Both the position numbers and the translations under genes were made by a program. Of a DNA stretch of 20,310 nt, positions 7,280 to 15,706 are shown piece by piece (within the stretch, counting starts at the first letter, position 1; each line of letters begins with the position of its first letter). This DNA is from a virus. Below the pieces are notes generated by a model. That model was not told the DNA's origin. It searched no databases and saw only the letters and a list, made by a program, of their open reading frames with translations. The DNA is taken from positions 1 to 20,310 of IMG/VR virus record IMGVR_UViG_3300006735_000347; one strand, written 5' to 3'.

Positions 7280-10200
7280 ATGGCTAAAGAGTTTGTGCCT
7301 ATTCTAGCGAATCGAGGTAATAATACTTTTGTTCCTATCCCAGCGAATCGAGTTGAGTCTGAAACCGAAGAAGAATCTGACCAGACGGTGATTGGTTCTA
7401 TTGCTCGGGGTACGGGCGCTGGGCTTGTTAACATAGCTCAAGGGATCTCGGAACTTGGCGCTGCGGGTTTAGAGGCTACAGATTTAGTAGAAGAGGGATC
7501 TCAAGAAGCTACAACTAAAGCCTTTGAAGATTTTAAAACATCTTTTGGTTTGACCCCCGAGAGGACTGCGGGGAAGATCACTGAAACCATTGTAAACTAC
7601 GCCACTCCAGGGCTCGGAGTATTTAGCTGGGTGTCTAAAGCAGACAAGGCCCGCAGAGCTTTAAAGTCTGGCACTGCGATTGCCGATGCCCGTACAAGGA
7701 TTGGTAGGTCAGCGCAAGCTTTTGGCAGAACTAACCTTGGTAAAGCCACGACTAGCACTGGTGTAGGACGTGCAGGTTTGACCACTATAGGCACTGGCGT
7801 AGCTGATGTCTTGGTGTCTCCTAGCACTAACACAACATTGGCTGATAGCTGGGATGCCATGCCTGATGAGTTGCGAACTGAAGACGAAGAAGGTCTTACA
7901 GGCATGGACTTGTCGGGAGTTAGACTTAGAAATAAGTTTAGACTTGGAGTCGAAGGTATGATGTTTAACGCCGCAGGGGAAGCCGTGCTTCCTGTTGCAG
8001 GGGCGTCTATTAAAGCTATTGGGAATGTCCCTGGTGTTCCCGCGTTAGCTCGTGGGATATCAAACGGGTTGGATTTCCTAGGAGACGGAATAAAAAACAT
8101 ACCGTATGTTGGGCCTCGGGTCCAAAAGTTTTTGACTCCTGACGGGCTTGCCCCTTCAGAGGTCATGACTGCCGTAAGAACGGCAGACGGGATTACAGAA
8201 AACGAACAAAGAATCGCTGCTGGTCATCTTAGAGATTACGATAGAGCCACAAAGAAACTTATCAGTTTGCAAAAAGTTCCAGGGCTTGGGAAAGCTAGAG
8301 CTCAGAGAACACACAATGAGACATTTGACTTTCTTACAGGCGAGATGACTCCAGAAGATTTTAGTAAAGCGCATGGGAAAAAAGCTTTAAAAGCAGCGGA
8401 GGCTATGCGTGATCAAATCGTTCGTCTGAGCGACACGATGAAAAAATCCTTACGGGACTCTAATTTATCTGAGGAGGAAGTAGTTAGAATTGCGGGTGTG
8501 TTTGAGGCTAACCAAGGGCAATACTTGCGTAGGCTTTATGAAATTAACCTTCGCCCAGAAAAGTTCAGAGGGTTGATCGTAGAAAAAATGCCTAACTACA
8601 AAGGCGCGTTAGCCGAGGTAGAACAGGCAATAATAAACAAGAACAGAAGGTTAGACACACTTCCGGAAGGCCACCCTGGTCGAGCTCAGATTGTAGGGGA
8701 TCCTCGCTTGGAAGCAGAGCAGATGATGCAAAAACGGTTTAACCAAGTGCTGGAAAATCAAGGGGTGCTGGCTCCGGATGCAAAACAATCCAATGTCTAT
8801 TTGGCAAAGGGCGCGGAAGAAGTTCGAAACAAAGCCCGTGGAGATTTGTTTAAGCTGTCTACCAACATGTTGGAAAGCAGGTCTGGTATTCTTGACGAGT
8901 CTCCAATGTTCAGAGAAATGATGGGAGAGATCAAAGACCCCAGAGACGCGTACCTCCACACTATTAGCGACATGACAAACACTATTGTGTCGCAGCGTCT
9001 GTATCAACAGATACTGGATGATGTTGGATCAACAGGGGTTAATGACGGACTGGCTAGACTTCGCAGTGGTCAAGGGGCTCGGCCTATTATTGAGGGAGCG
9101 GATATAGCGGACGACTCTCCTCTTTCCAATCAGATAAAAGGATACGGTTATACTAAACTATCCGAGTTTGTGCCTGCCGAGAAAGCAGCGGACGATGCCG
9201 CAGAAGGTATGGCGCCTAATATTGAAGGAGCGTTTGGCGGAAAGTATGGCGCCTTGTCTGGGAAGTTTGTACCCAATGAAATCTACAACTCTTTGACCAC
9301 ACCTATCCGGGCTAACAACGCTGCCCAAGAGGCCCTTGCTGTAGCATTGCAGCTTAAAGGCTTGTCTCAGATGTCCAAGACAGTTCTGAACCCGTTGTCT
9401 CAGGTCCGCAACTTCTTATCAAACACATTTGTTATTGGTGCCAACGGTCTCCTTGGCAGGAACATGGGTGTGTTTGAAAGCGCAGAAGTGCTGACATCTG
9501 GTCTTGGTAGCCCAGAGCAGTACAAACTTTTGAAAGCTATGTCTGAAGAAGGAGCTATCGGTCAGAACATTCAACTCAACGAACTGCAACAACTGCTAAA
9601 AGAGCAGACCGAAATAGGCGTCTCGGCTCGGTTACGACAAGGTGGAGAAGCTTTCAAGAAAAGCGCATTAGGAGCCCCTGTTAGATTTATGCAGAAGACC
9701 TATCAACTAGGGGATGATTACTGGAAGGTGGTCGGTGCTCTTGGGGAGAAAGCTAGATACGGAGCAGCATTGCGCAAGGCTGATTTAGATATTGATGCCT
9801 TAGATGATGCAACGCAACAAGCACTTGTCAACGTGGGTATTGTTCCTCGAACCTCGTCCATTGCGGGTACGGACTTTGGCAATCTTCTAGCAACAGATAT
9901 CGTCAAGCAGACCATGCCAACATACTCAATGGTTCCAGAAGCAATAAAATCTTTGCGCCGGATTCCCGTTATGGGTAACTTCATGGCATTTCCAGCGGAG
10001 ATCATCCGTACATCAGGGAACATTGTGAACCGTTCAGTTAAGGAAATGGGGATAACAGCGAACGACCTGATTAAGGCTGGGATAAAAGACCCTGCTCAAG
10101 CTAGGATTCTGGCTCGTCAAATTAGGGGGATAGGTGCGCAACGGCTTACTGGGTACATCTCAATGGCAACTGTTGCGCCTGTGGCAATGCGAGATGCGGC

Positions 10201-11476
10201 GCATAGTGTGCTAGAAATAACCCCTGAAGAAGAACAACTTCTTGAAGAGAACAAACCATACTGGTCTTTGGGCAGCATAATGATGTACCTGACAAAACCC
10301 AAAGATGGCAAAGCTGAGTACGCGGATTTATCTTACATGCTCCCTTACGATTTCATGCTTGCTCCAGCCCGCGCTGCGTTGGAGGTATACAGCCGTACTG
10401 GAGAAGTGTCTGACAGCACCTCTGAGCAAATATTTAAGGGGGCGTGGGAGGGTTTTAAAAAGTTTGCCGAACCATTTGCGTCGGAGGCTCTGGCAACTGA
10501 ACGCTTGCTTGATGTTACCATACGTCAAGGTAAGACCCAGACAGGCTCTAAGATATATGAACCTGCTGAAATGTGGGGGGATAAGTTTTCCAAGTCCATG
10601 ACACACATGGTTGGAGCATTCATGCCTGGGATCTTGGATCAACTTGTTACCGTTAAAAGTGGGAAGTTTGAACCGGGTCGTGCTACTCGCGCAGCCGTGG
10701 GACTACCGTCTGCATCCGGAGACCCATACATTGTTGCGGAGGAAGCTGGATCTATGCTTACAGGTATCCGCCCCATGAAACTTAATGTATCTCGCAGTCT
10801 TGGATACGACGGGGGAGCGTATCTTGCAAATAGAACATCAGCATCATCGATCTTTACTAGAGTTGCCGATGACAACGATGTAACAGAACAAGACGTTCTC
10901 GACGCGTATGTACAAGCTAATGAGGCTAGAAGACGGCACCAGGGTGAATTGAAAGTTCAGATCGACAAGGCTATGGCAGCAGGCATGAGCCGAGGAGAAG
11001 TTTTTCAAGCTTTTAAACAAACGGGTGTCACTAGAAAAGAACTAAGAAACATTTTAAATAATCGTTTTGATCCCATCAAGGTTAGCCGGAGCTTGATACG
11101 AGAAGTCGCCCGAGAGGTAAACGTCAAGAGAGAAAATCGTATTCTTAAACGTGTACCCACTCAAGCTATTAATGCGGTTCGCCGCACCTATATCAACACT
11201 CCTATTATTACGACAGAATCAGAAACAAATATCGCGCCACCAGTACAATCTGGTTTTGTTCCCATACTTTCCAACAGACCAACCCAACCTGTCGCGACCA
11301 CACCAGCACCTCAACCTGCTGAATCCTTCCTTGATCGAGCAACAGGCGGGATCACAGACATGGCAGGGGACACGTTCCAGAGGATACAATCCATAGCGCC
11401 CACGATACTGGGTGGAGATATTGCGACGCAGTCTGCTAACACAGAGATACTACGCCGCAGTCAGCAAGGTCAGTGA
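7280..11476 (+). CDS. Giant internal virion / DNA-ejection protein candidate, 1398 aa
   Basis: A 1398-residue, mainly helical protein, the last gene of the virion operon, occupying the place and size class of large podovirus internal proteins such as T7 gp16. Two FVPI-x-x-NR motifs open it (5-12 and 17-24), and a third lies at 1326-1333 before a Pro-rich linker and a C-terminal helix. Residues about 40-75 are Gly/Ala-rich (GSIARGTGAGLVNIAQGISELGAAG split by polar residues). The segment SQVRNFLSN (near 9400-9425) and PVMGNFMAFPAEIIRTSGN (near 9965-10020) are motifs I recall from giant virion proteins of marine phages. A hydrophobic stretch around 10150-10200 (SMATVAPVAM) may contact membrane. 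I see no lysozyme, transglycosylase or protease active site. AGGAGG at 7270-7275 is the ribosome binding site. The gene converges on, and overlaps by 7 nt, the end of the replication operon. Function is inferred. Confidence 0.68.
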   Translation: MAKEFVPILANRGNNTFVPIPANRVESETEEESDQTVIGSIARGTGAGLVNIAQGISELGAAGLEATDLVEEGSQEATTKAFEDFKTSFGLTPERTAGKITETIVNYATPGLGVFSWVSKADKARRALKSGTAIADARTRIGRSAQAFGRTNLGKATTSTGVGRAGLTTIGTGVADVLVSPSTNTTLADSWDAMPDELRTEDEEGLTGMDLSGVRLRNKFRLGVEGMMFNAAGEAVLPVAGASIKAIGNVPGVPALARGISNGLDFLGDGIKNIPYVGPRVQKFLTPDGLAPSEVMTAVRTADGITENEQRIAAGHLRDYDRATKKLISLQKVPGLGKARAQRTHNETFDFLTGEMTPEDFSKAHGKKALKAAEAMRDQIVRLSDTMKKSLRDSNLSEEEVVRIAGVFEANQGQYLRRLYEINLRPEKFRGLIVEKMPNYKGALAEVEQAIINKNRRLDTLPEGHPGRAQIVGDPRLEAEQMMQKRFNQVLENQGVLAPDAKQSNVYLAKGAEEVRNKARGDLFKLSTNMLESRSGILDESPMFREMMGEIKDPRDAYLHTISDMTNTIVSQRLYQQILDDVGSTGVNDGLARLRSGQGARPIIEGADIADDSPLSNQIKGYGYTKLSEFVPAEKAADDAAEGMAPNIEGAFGGKYGALSGKFVPNEIYNSLTTPIRANNAAQEALAVALQLKGLSQMSKTVLNPLSQVRNFLSNTFVIGANGLLGRNMGVFESAEVLTSGLGSPEQYKLLKAMSEEGAIGQNIQLNELQQLLKEQTEIGVSARLRQGGEAFKKSALGAPVRFMQKTYQLGDDYWKVVGALGEKARYGAALRKADLDIDALDDATQQALVNVGIVPRTSSIAGTDFGNLLATDIVKQTMPTYSMVPEAIKSLRRIPVMGNFMAFPAEIIRTSGNIVNRSVKEMGITANDLIKAGIKDPAQARILARQIRGIGAQRLTGYISMATVAPVAMRDAAHSVLEITPEEEQLLEENKPYWSLGSIMMYLTKPKDGKAEYADLSYMLPYDFMLAPARAALEVYSRTGEVSDSTSEQIFKGAWEGFKKFAEPFASEALATERLLDVTIRQGKTQTGSKIYEPAEMWGDKFSKSMTHMVGAFMPGILDQLVTVKSGKFEPGRATRAAVGLPSASGDPYIVAEEAGSMLTGIRPMKLNVSRSLGYDGGAYLANRTSASSIFTRVADDNDVTEQDVLDAYVQANEARRRHQGELKVQIDKAMAAGMSRGEVFQAFKQTGVTRKELRNILNNRFDPIKVSRSLIREVAREVNVKRENRILKRVPTQAINAVRRTYINTPIITTESETNIAPPVQSGFVPILSNRPTQPVATTPAPQPAESFLDRATGGITDMAGDTFQRIQSIAPTILGGDIATQSANTEILRRSQQGQ
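8699..8718 (+). repeat. Exact 20-nt repeat, copy 2 (encodes DPRLEAE)
   Basis: Second copy of the 20-nt sequence at 5942-5961, in the same reading frame of the 1398-aa gene, residues 474-481 (DPRLEAEQ). The flanking protein sequences are otherwise different: the 905-aa protein continues DEVFK, this one continues MMQKR. Confidence 0.9.
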
Positions 11477-11676
11477 TCGGCAGGGGTTGTTGTTACCCCC
11501 ACACCTCCGAACAAACGGACTAGCTCATCTGCGCTCGTCTCCATGTCGTTAAAGATTTCTTGATCGTCTACCATCGCAGCGATAGATAGCGCGTCGCCTA
11601 TGAAATCCATCAGCGCCATAACCTGCATCGGGTGCATTTGGCGTAAGCCAAGTGTCTTCATGTTCTTCTCAATCAT
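11470..11676 (-). CDS. Small protein at the end of the replication operon, 68 aa
   Basis: A 68-residue protein translated from the ATG at 11676-11674, which overlaps the PolA stop as ATGA and is preceded by GGGGAG at 7-nt spacing. A longer frame from a TTG at 11691 is possible but has no such support. The N-terminal half is Met-rich and helical (MKTLGLRQMHPMQVMALMDFIGDALSIAAMV) and the rest is acidic (DDQEIFNDMETSADELVRLF) with a Gly/Val/Thr tail. One hydrophobic helix (about residues 17-35) is too weak to call a membrane span. The function and family are not recognised. The translational coupling suggests expression with PolA, but the position does not prove a replication role. Confidence 0.65.
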   Translation of the reverse strand: MIEKNMKTLGLRQMHPMQVMALMDFIGDALSIAAMVDDQEIFNDMETSADELVRLFGGVGVTTTPADH

Positions 11677-13643
11677 TCTATTTCTCCCCAATCATCCTTA
11701 ATATCTACATCGATTTTTGATGGGACCTTGAGCGGAATCCCTGTTTCCATAATCTCCTTTATTCTAGCAGTCTGCTCTGGACTATCTATGTTGAAGCATA
11801 ACTCGTCATGAACCGTGAGCATAGGAGTAAGACCCTCCTTGTAGCAATCAAGCATCGCCTGTTTGGTTTGGTCGGCTGCTGATCCTTGGATCAAACGGTT
11901 GAGTGCCTTGTATGTAAACGCTCGTTTAATGGCTGACCCATACTCCTTGTGAGCGGCGTCGTGGGCCATAGGCTTGCCTACTCCAAACTTCTTGGGCTCC
12001 CACATAGGAAACCTACACTTACGTCCCAGAAGGGTGCGTATGTGCCCGTTCTCGTCGGCTCTCTTGGTCGCCATATCGGCAAGCTGCTTAACAAACGGAA
12101 CCTTATTGCGGTGCCTATAGATCAAATCCTTGGCGTCATCCGGAGGGATTCCTAGCTGGTCGGCAAGCTTTGCTACGCCCATGCCGTACATGATCCCCAG
12201 GTTCACGGTCTTAGCTTGCTTACGCGTGATCCCTGCAAGGTCTGCAACCATCTGGTGTAGATCAACGTCGCCGCTATTGAACTCCTCTACTACATCATCG
12301 ACCACATGGCTCCGCATTGCGGAAGGAACGCTTGCTGCAAAGTGCACCAAGAGCCGCGGTTCTTGGCTCGAGTAGTCAAACGATCCCCACTTCATGCCAT
12401 CCTCTGGAATAAACAAACCTCGGATCATCTTCTTGATGTCTGGATCCCGAGCGGGGATCTGCTGTAGGTTGGGGTTGGATGAAGAGAACCGCCCTGTTAC
12501 CGTACCGCCCTCGTCCCTACGTGTAGAGTGGAGCTCTGTGTGGATGCGTCCGTTGTGCTCGTGCCGTAAGATGCTGTCGATAAACGTAGCGTCTGCCTTA
12601 TCAAACTCCCGCAGCTTAACCAGCGTTTGGCATATCTCAGCGGGGTGATCATTGAGCCAAGACTTTGTAAAGGACGGAGCGTCTCCAGAACGGCTGACTT
12701 CTTTTTCCTCAATCGTGCCGTTCTCTAGTTTTACGTCTTCAGTCTGTATCTTGAGCGGTGTTCTTGGGTACTCCATGCCCAGCTTGTCAAACATTTTAGC
12801 TATGGATGCAGAGGCCCAGATGTCCACCTCCATCCCTGCTTCTTTCTCTATCTTACCGCGCAGTAAATTGGACTGCTTGCGGATCAGCTTCTTGTTCTTT
12901 TCTGCTTTGTCCAGGTCAACACGTACACCGTTGGTCCGCATGTCCAACATGCAGGGTATTAAACCGTTCTCAATGTCCCATATGTGCCAGAGTTCTTCCT
13001 CATCGAGCCTTACCTTCAGCGCATCCCACAGCTTGAGTGTAGCAACCGCGTCCTGTTCGGCGTATGCCCCGACGTACTTAGGTGGAAGCTTGTACATTCC
13101 TGACTTAGGGTCAACGCCCCAGTCCTTCCCAGCGGCTTGCAGGAGCCTCTCGTTCTTACGCATGGAAACAAAGTCACGAGCCATCGCATCGAGGCCAAAG
13201 GACCAGCGGTTCTCGTCCACCAGTGCGCCTGAGATCATCGTGTCAATGATCCGACCCTTGACCTCTATGCCCTCGGCTCTCAGCCAGCCAGCGTCGTAGG
13301 TTGCGTTGTGCATAATTACGTTCATCTCAGCTACAGACAACTGTTTCTTGAGCCAGCGCATGGTGAACTTTGGATCTAGGTTGTGTGAGTTCTCGTGTCG
13401 GATAGGAAAGTACCCCTGGTATTCCCCCGCTGCCACAGCAATCCCTATTATGTGACCGTCCTTACGGGCCCACCCAGGTCCGAGGGTCTTGATGTTAGGG
13501 TCGTAGGTCTCCAGATCAATGGCGACCTCCCTGTATCCGGTTAGGTCTGGGTATTCTGTTGGGATGTTCCAGTCTTGATCTATTAGATCCAGTTCGTTCT
13601 TGATCTGGTGATGCAGGGCGCTGCCAAATAAATTACTTTGCAT
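11673..13643 (-). CDS. polA: Family A DNA polymerase with 3'-5' exonuclease, Leu762-type
   Basis: A 656-residue replicative DNA polymerase: a proofreading exonuclease followed by the polymerase domain, with no 5'-nuclease domain, as in T7 gp5-like phage enzymes. Exonuclease motifs are complete: ExoI D43-x-E45 (AIDLETYD), ExoII HNATYD (112-117) and ExoIII YAEQD (194-198). Polymerase motifs: TVTGRFSSSNPNLQQIP (381-397), motif A DYSSQEPR (423-430) with catalytic D423 and steric-gate E428, motif B RKQAKTVNLGIMYG (474-487), motif C VHDE (611-614). In motif B, Leu482 replaces the usual Phe (E. coli Phe762). A short polar insertion (about 294-322) lies between the domains. All catalytic carboxylates are present, so the enzyme should be active. 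The start overlaps the DUF6378-like gene by 11 nt and the stop overlaps the 68-aa gene (ATGA). The family assignment is secure. Confidence 0.97.
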   Translation of the reverse strand: MQSNLFGSALHHQIKNELDLIDQDWNIPTEYPDLTGYREVAIDLETYDPNIKTLGPGWARKDGHIIGIAVAAGEYQGYFPIRHENSHNLDPKFTMRWLKKQLSVAEMNVIMHNATYDAGWLRAEGIEVKGRIIDTMISGALVDENRWSFGLDAMARDFVSMRKNERLLQAAGKDWGVDPKSGMYKLPPKYVGAYAEQDAVATLKLWDALKVRLDEEELWHIWDIENGLIPCMLDMRTNGVRVDLDKAEKNKKLIRKQSNLLRGKIEKEAGMEVDIWASASIAKMFDKLGMEYPRTPLKIQTEDVKLENGTIEEKEVSRSGDAPSFTKSWLNDHPAEICQTLVKLREFDKADATFIDSILRHEHNGRIHTELHSTRRDEGGTVTGRFSSSNPNLQQIPARDPDIKKMIRGLFIPEDGMKWGSFDYSSQEPRLLVHFAASVPSAMRSHVVDDVVEEFNSGDVDLHQMVADLAGITRKQAKTVNLGIMYGMGVAKLADQLGIPPDDAKDLIYRHRNKVPFVKQLADMATKRADENGHIRTLLGRKCRFPMWEPKKFGVGKPMAHDAAHKEYGSAIKRAFTYKALNRLIQGSAADQTKQAMLDCYKEGLTPMLTVHDELCFNIDSPEQTARIKEIMETGIPLKVPSKIDVDIKDDWGEIE

Positions 13644-13968
13644 TCTTCGCTCTCATTCTATCGATGATCTCCGAAACACTGGCCTTGTCCCGAGCCGTGT
13701 GCTCTGCTCCCAGGGCACTATACCCACACTTATCCACCCACGAATCCTGATGATCGATGTTTTCAACAAGCCTCGCGCTCTTTACCCAGTCCATCATCAA
13801 TGCCACATGCGATGGGGTCAGGTGACCGTGGCTCTTTAATGCGCCGCTGATAATAATATTCCAGCCTGAAGCGATGCGGCTGTGGTTATCGTATGCATCT
13901 CCGTAGTCCTGGGCCCTCTGACCATTGATCAACTCTTTGGCTGTATCTAAGACTTCATCACGTTTCAT
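13633..13968 (-). CDS. DUF6378-like phage protein, 111 aa
   Basis: A 111-residue, mainly helical soluble protein. Residues 1-30 (EVLDTAKELINGQRAQDYGDAYDNH), 50-67 (LTPSHVALMMDWVKSARL) and 76-92 (SWVDKCGYSALGAEHTA) follow the pattern of the DUF6378 family: an 'RAxDYG' motif, an 'HV/DVALMM' helix and a 'D-x-WVD-x-x-GYxALG' motif. That family is common in phage genomes near nucleotide and replication genes and has no established activity. Its conserved Asp, Glu and Lys residues recall all-alpha nucleotide-hydrolase-like folds, but I cannot show this. The start is an ATGA overlap with the SF1 helicase stop, and the end overlaps the PolA start by 11 nt, so it is coupled to both. Confidence 0.8.
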   Translation of the reverse strand: MKRDEVLDTAKELINGQRAQDYGDAYDNHSRIASGWNIIISGALKSHGHLTPSHVALMMDWVKSARLVENIDHQDSWVDKCGYSALGAEHTARDKASVSEIIDRMRAKNAK

Positions 13969-15494
13969 AGCGTGTACCTGTATTTATTGTTGCTCTGTAG
14001 AATGTACAACGTGTGCCTTGCTCTGGTCACCCCGACATAGAACGCTCGATGCTCATCGTCTGGATGGTCACTGTTCACACACGCTGCGGTGGACGCCGTA
14101 TATACGACGCAGTTATCATCTTCCCCGCCCTTCATAGCATGGAAGGTAGACAGTTTGATACGTGGCTCTGATAGAAGATCGTCTCCTCTTCGCATCATAG
14201 CCGCGATATACTCTTTCTCGGCCTTGCCAATCCGCAACACCTCCGACGCAGACTGATCTGCCCCAACCAACAAGCCGTGTTCTTTTTGCAGTTGCTCCAT
14301 GGTGAGCTCCGAATCAGGAGCTAACACATCTAACATCTGTGTGGATCCCCGCTTAACAACAGCGTTCTGCCCCTGCTTTGGAACAGATGAGTAGAAGTCC
14401 TTGATCCTTTGTAACGACACCGTCTTGTCAGCGCAAAGATCCTGCCAAGTAAATATGTTTGAAACCAAGGTAGCCGACACACTGGGCCGTCCCTTGATTG
14501 AATACTTAAACCCTAGTTTCTTTATGTGCTCCGCCAAGTCAATGACGTAGCTGTTAGTCCGAGCCATGATGGTCCACGATCCCTCGTACAAGGGGATATC
14601 ATCCAAGTGATAGACAAACTCCACCACCCCCTCCTCGTCCCTGGGCTCAAACTCTTTCTCATGCCGTTCGGATATACGTTCGGATATGTCGTTCGCCAAA
14701 CGATGCACGGCCTTGGGAATACGGTAGGATTTCTCCAGAACTTTTACCTTATCCGTACTCTTGTTAAACAGTTCGACCTCTACACCTGTCCACCTGTGGA
14801 TAGCTTGGTCATCATCTCCTGCAATAAACACCTGATCGGCATTGTCCGCTATCTTCTCAGCCATCTGCCATTGCAGCGGAGTAAAGTCTTGAGCCTCGTC
14901 GATAAACATGAAGTCCAAGTTTGGCACCTCTCCCAACGGTATGTACTTCTCAATCATATCCACGAAGTCGTACTTGTTAGTCGCCGACTTGTACTCTTCG
15001 ATCTGCTTGGATAACTGCACAAGCTTCGGGAAAAACAAATCTCGGTCACCCGCATCATTGAACTCACGGTCCAGATCAACCATGCGCAGCCGCGCTCGGT
15101 TTTCCAGTTGCAGATATTTGGACCCTGATCCTCCAATCGTAGGTAGGGACAAGCCGTCCTCTAGGGACATCCGCATCTTGCCCTCAAACGTCAGTCCAAT
15201 CTCACGCCCGATGTTGTCGTAGTCCTCTTTGTTCATGATATCTTGAGGCTGCAACCCCAGACCGTGGAACCCGAACGAGTGACTGGTCTTCATGTAAGGA
15301 AAGTTCTTCGGCTCCAAGTTAAACTCTGCACAAGCTCTCTCCACCATTTCTTCAATGGCTTTGCGGGTAAACGAGATCACCCCAATCCGTGATGGATGAG
15401 TGCCGTTATCCAACGCCTCCTTGATCCTCTGGATTAAATAGTAGGTCTTGCCCGTCCCTGGGGGACCCAGAACCAGCTGCGCTTTCGGTATCAT
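13965..15494 (-). CDS. SF1 (UvrD/Rep-like) DNA helicase, 509 aa
   Basis: A 509-residue ATP-dependent DNA helicase of superfamily 1A. Motifs in order: Walker A GPPGTGKT (10-17), Ia ISFTRKAIEEM (40-50), Walker B FIDEAQDF (197-204), III AGDDDQAIHRWTG (225-237), IV-like SYRIP (256-260), V STFHAMKGGEDD (449-460), VI VGVTRARHTLYI (487-498). It is shorter than UvrD (about 720 residues): the 1B and 2B accessory regions are reduced, nearer to phage Dda-like or compact UvrD-like enzymes. The family unwinds DNA 3'-5' (UvrD) or 5'-3' (Dda); polarity cannot be read here. It probably serves replication or repair of phage DNA. The start overlaps the AlpA-like gene stop (ATGA) with AGGGGA upstream, and the end overlaps the DUF6378-like gene (ATGA). 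Confidence 0.93.
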   Translation of the reverse strand: MIPKAQLVLGPPGTGKTYYLIQRIKEALDNGTHPSRIGVISFTRKAIEEMVERACAEFNLEPKNFPYMKTSHSFGFHGLGLQPQDIMNKEDYDNIGREIGLTFEGKMRMSLEDGLSLPTIGGSGSKYLQLENRARLRMVDLDREFNDAGDRDLFFPKLVQLSKQIEEYKSATNKYDFVDMIEKYIPLGEVPNLDFMFIDEAQDFTPLQWQMAEKIADNADQVFIAGDDDQAIHRWTGVEVELFNKSTDKVKVLEKSYRIPKAVHRLANDISERISERHEKEFEPRDEEGVVEFVYHLDDIPLYEGSWTIMARTNSYVIDLAEHIKKLGFKYSIKGRPSVSATLVSNIFTWQDLCADKTVSLQRIKDFYSSVPKQGQNAVVKRGSTQMLDVLAPDSELTMEQLQKEHGLLVGADQSASEVLRIGKAEKEYIAAMMRRGDDLLSEPRIKLSTFHAMKGGEDDNCVVYTASTAACVNSDHPDDEHRAFYVGVTRARHTLYILQSNNKYRYTL

Positions 15495-15706
15495 AATGCT
15501 TTTCCCCTAGGTCTGGTATTCACCCAGTCCTCAACCTCGGACAAAACCCATCGGCTCGATGACCTCCTGTTTGTCTCGTCCCCTAAAACGATTGGTTTCG
15601 GAAAATCCTCATGTGTTTGGGCCAGCTTATAGACGTAGGATCGAGACACACCCAGTAGGTCCGCAACCTCTCCTATCCTAAGTAGTCGATTAGAATGGGA
15701 TGTCAT
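15491..15706 (-). CDS. AlpA/excisionase-like winged-helix DNA-binding protein, 71 aa
   Basis: A 71-residue basic protein with an N-terminal MerR/AlpA-type helix-turn-helix: RIGEVADLLGVSRSYVYKLA (10-29), followed by FPKPIVLGD (35-43), a wing RRSSSRWVLSEVEDWV (47-62), and a basic tail. The arrangement 'FPKPI..G...RWxxxEVxxWV' is the AlpA/excisionase signature; such proteins act as transcriptional activators or as recombination directionality factors. An open frame extends 37 codons upstream inside the primase gene, but the ATG at 15706-15704 has AAGGAG at 7-nt spacing and begins right at the domain, so I start there. It overlaps the primase end by 17 nt and the helicase start by ATGA. With no integrase in view, a regulator is as likely as an excisionase. 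Confidence 0.85.
   Translation of the reverse strand: MTSHSNRLLRIGEVADLLGVSRSYVYKLAQTHEDFPKPIVLGDETNRRSSSRWVLSEVEDWVNTRPRGKAL

Noticed and set aside
11483-11499. GGGGT/ACCCC hairpin as a terminator for the virion operon
   Set aside because: Only five base pairs with no following U-tract, and it lies in the coding end of the 68-aa gene.
11677-11691. TTG start for the 68-aa protein, five codons longer
   Set aside because: The ATG at 11676 forms an ATGA overlap with the polA stop and has GGGGAG at good spacing.
12652-13299. 215-codon + strand open frame antisense to polA
   Set aside because: Ser-rich composition without domain or ribosome binding site; it mirrors the codon bias of the well-supported polymerase gene.
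13633-13643. Frameshift or fusion between the DUF6378-like gene and polA
   Set aside because: Each frame is complete with its own start and stop; the 11-nt overlap is ordinary for this operon.
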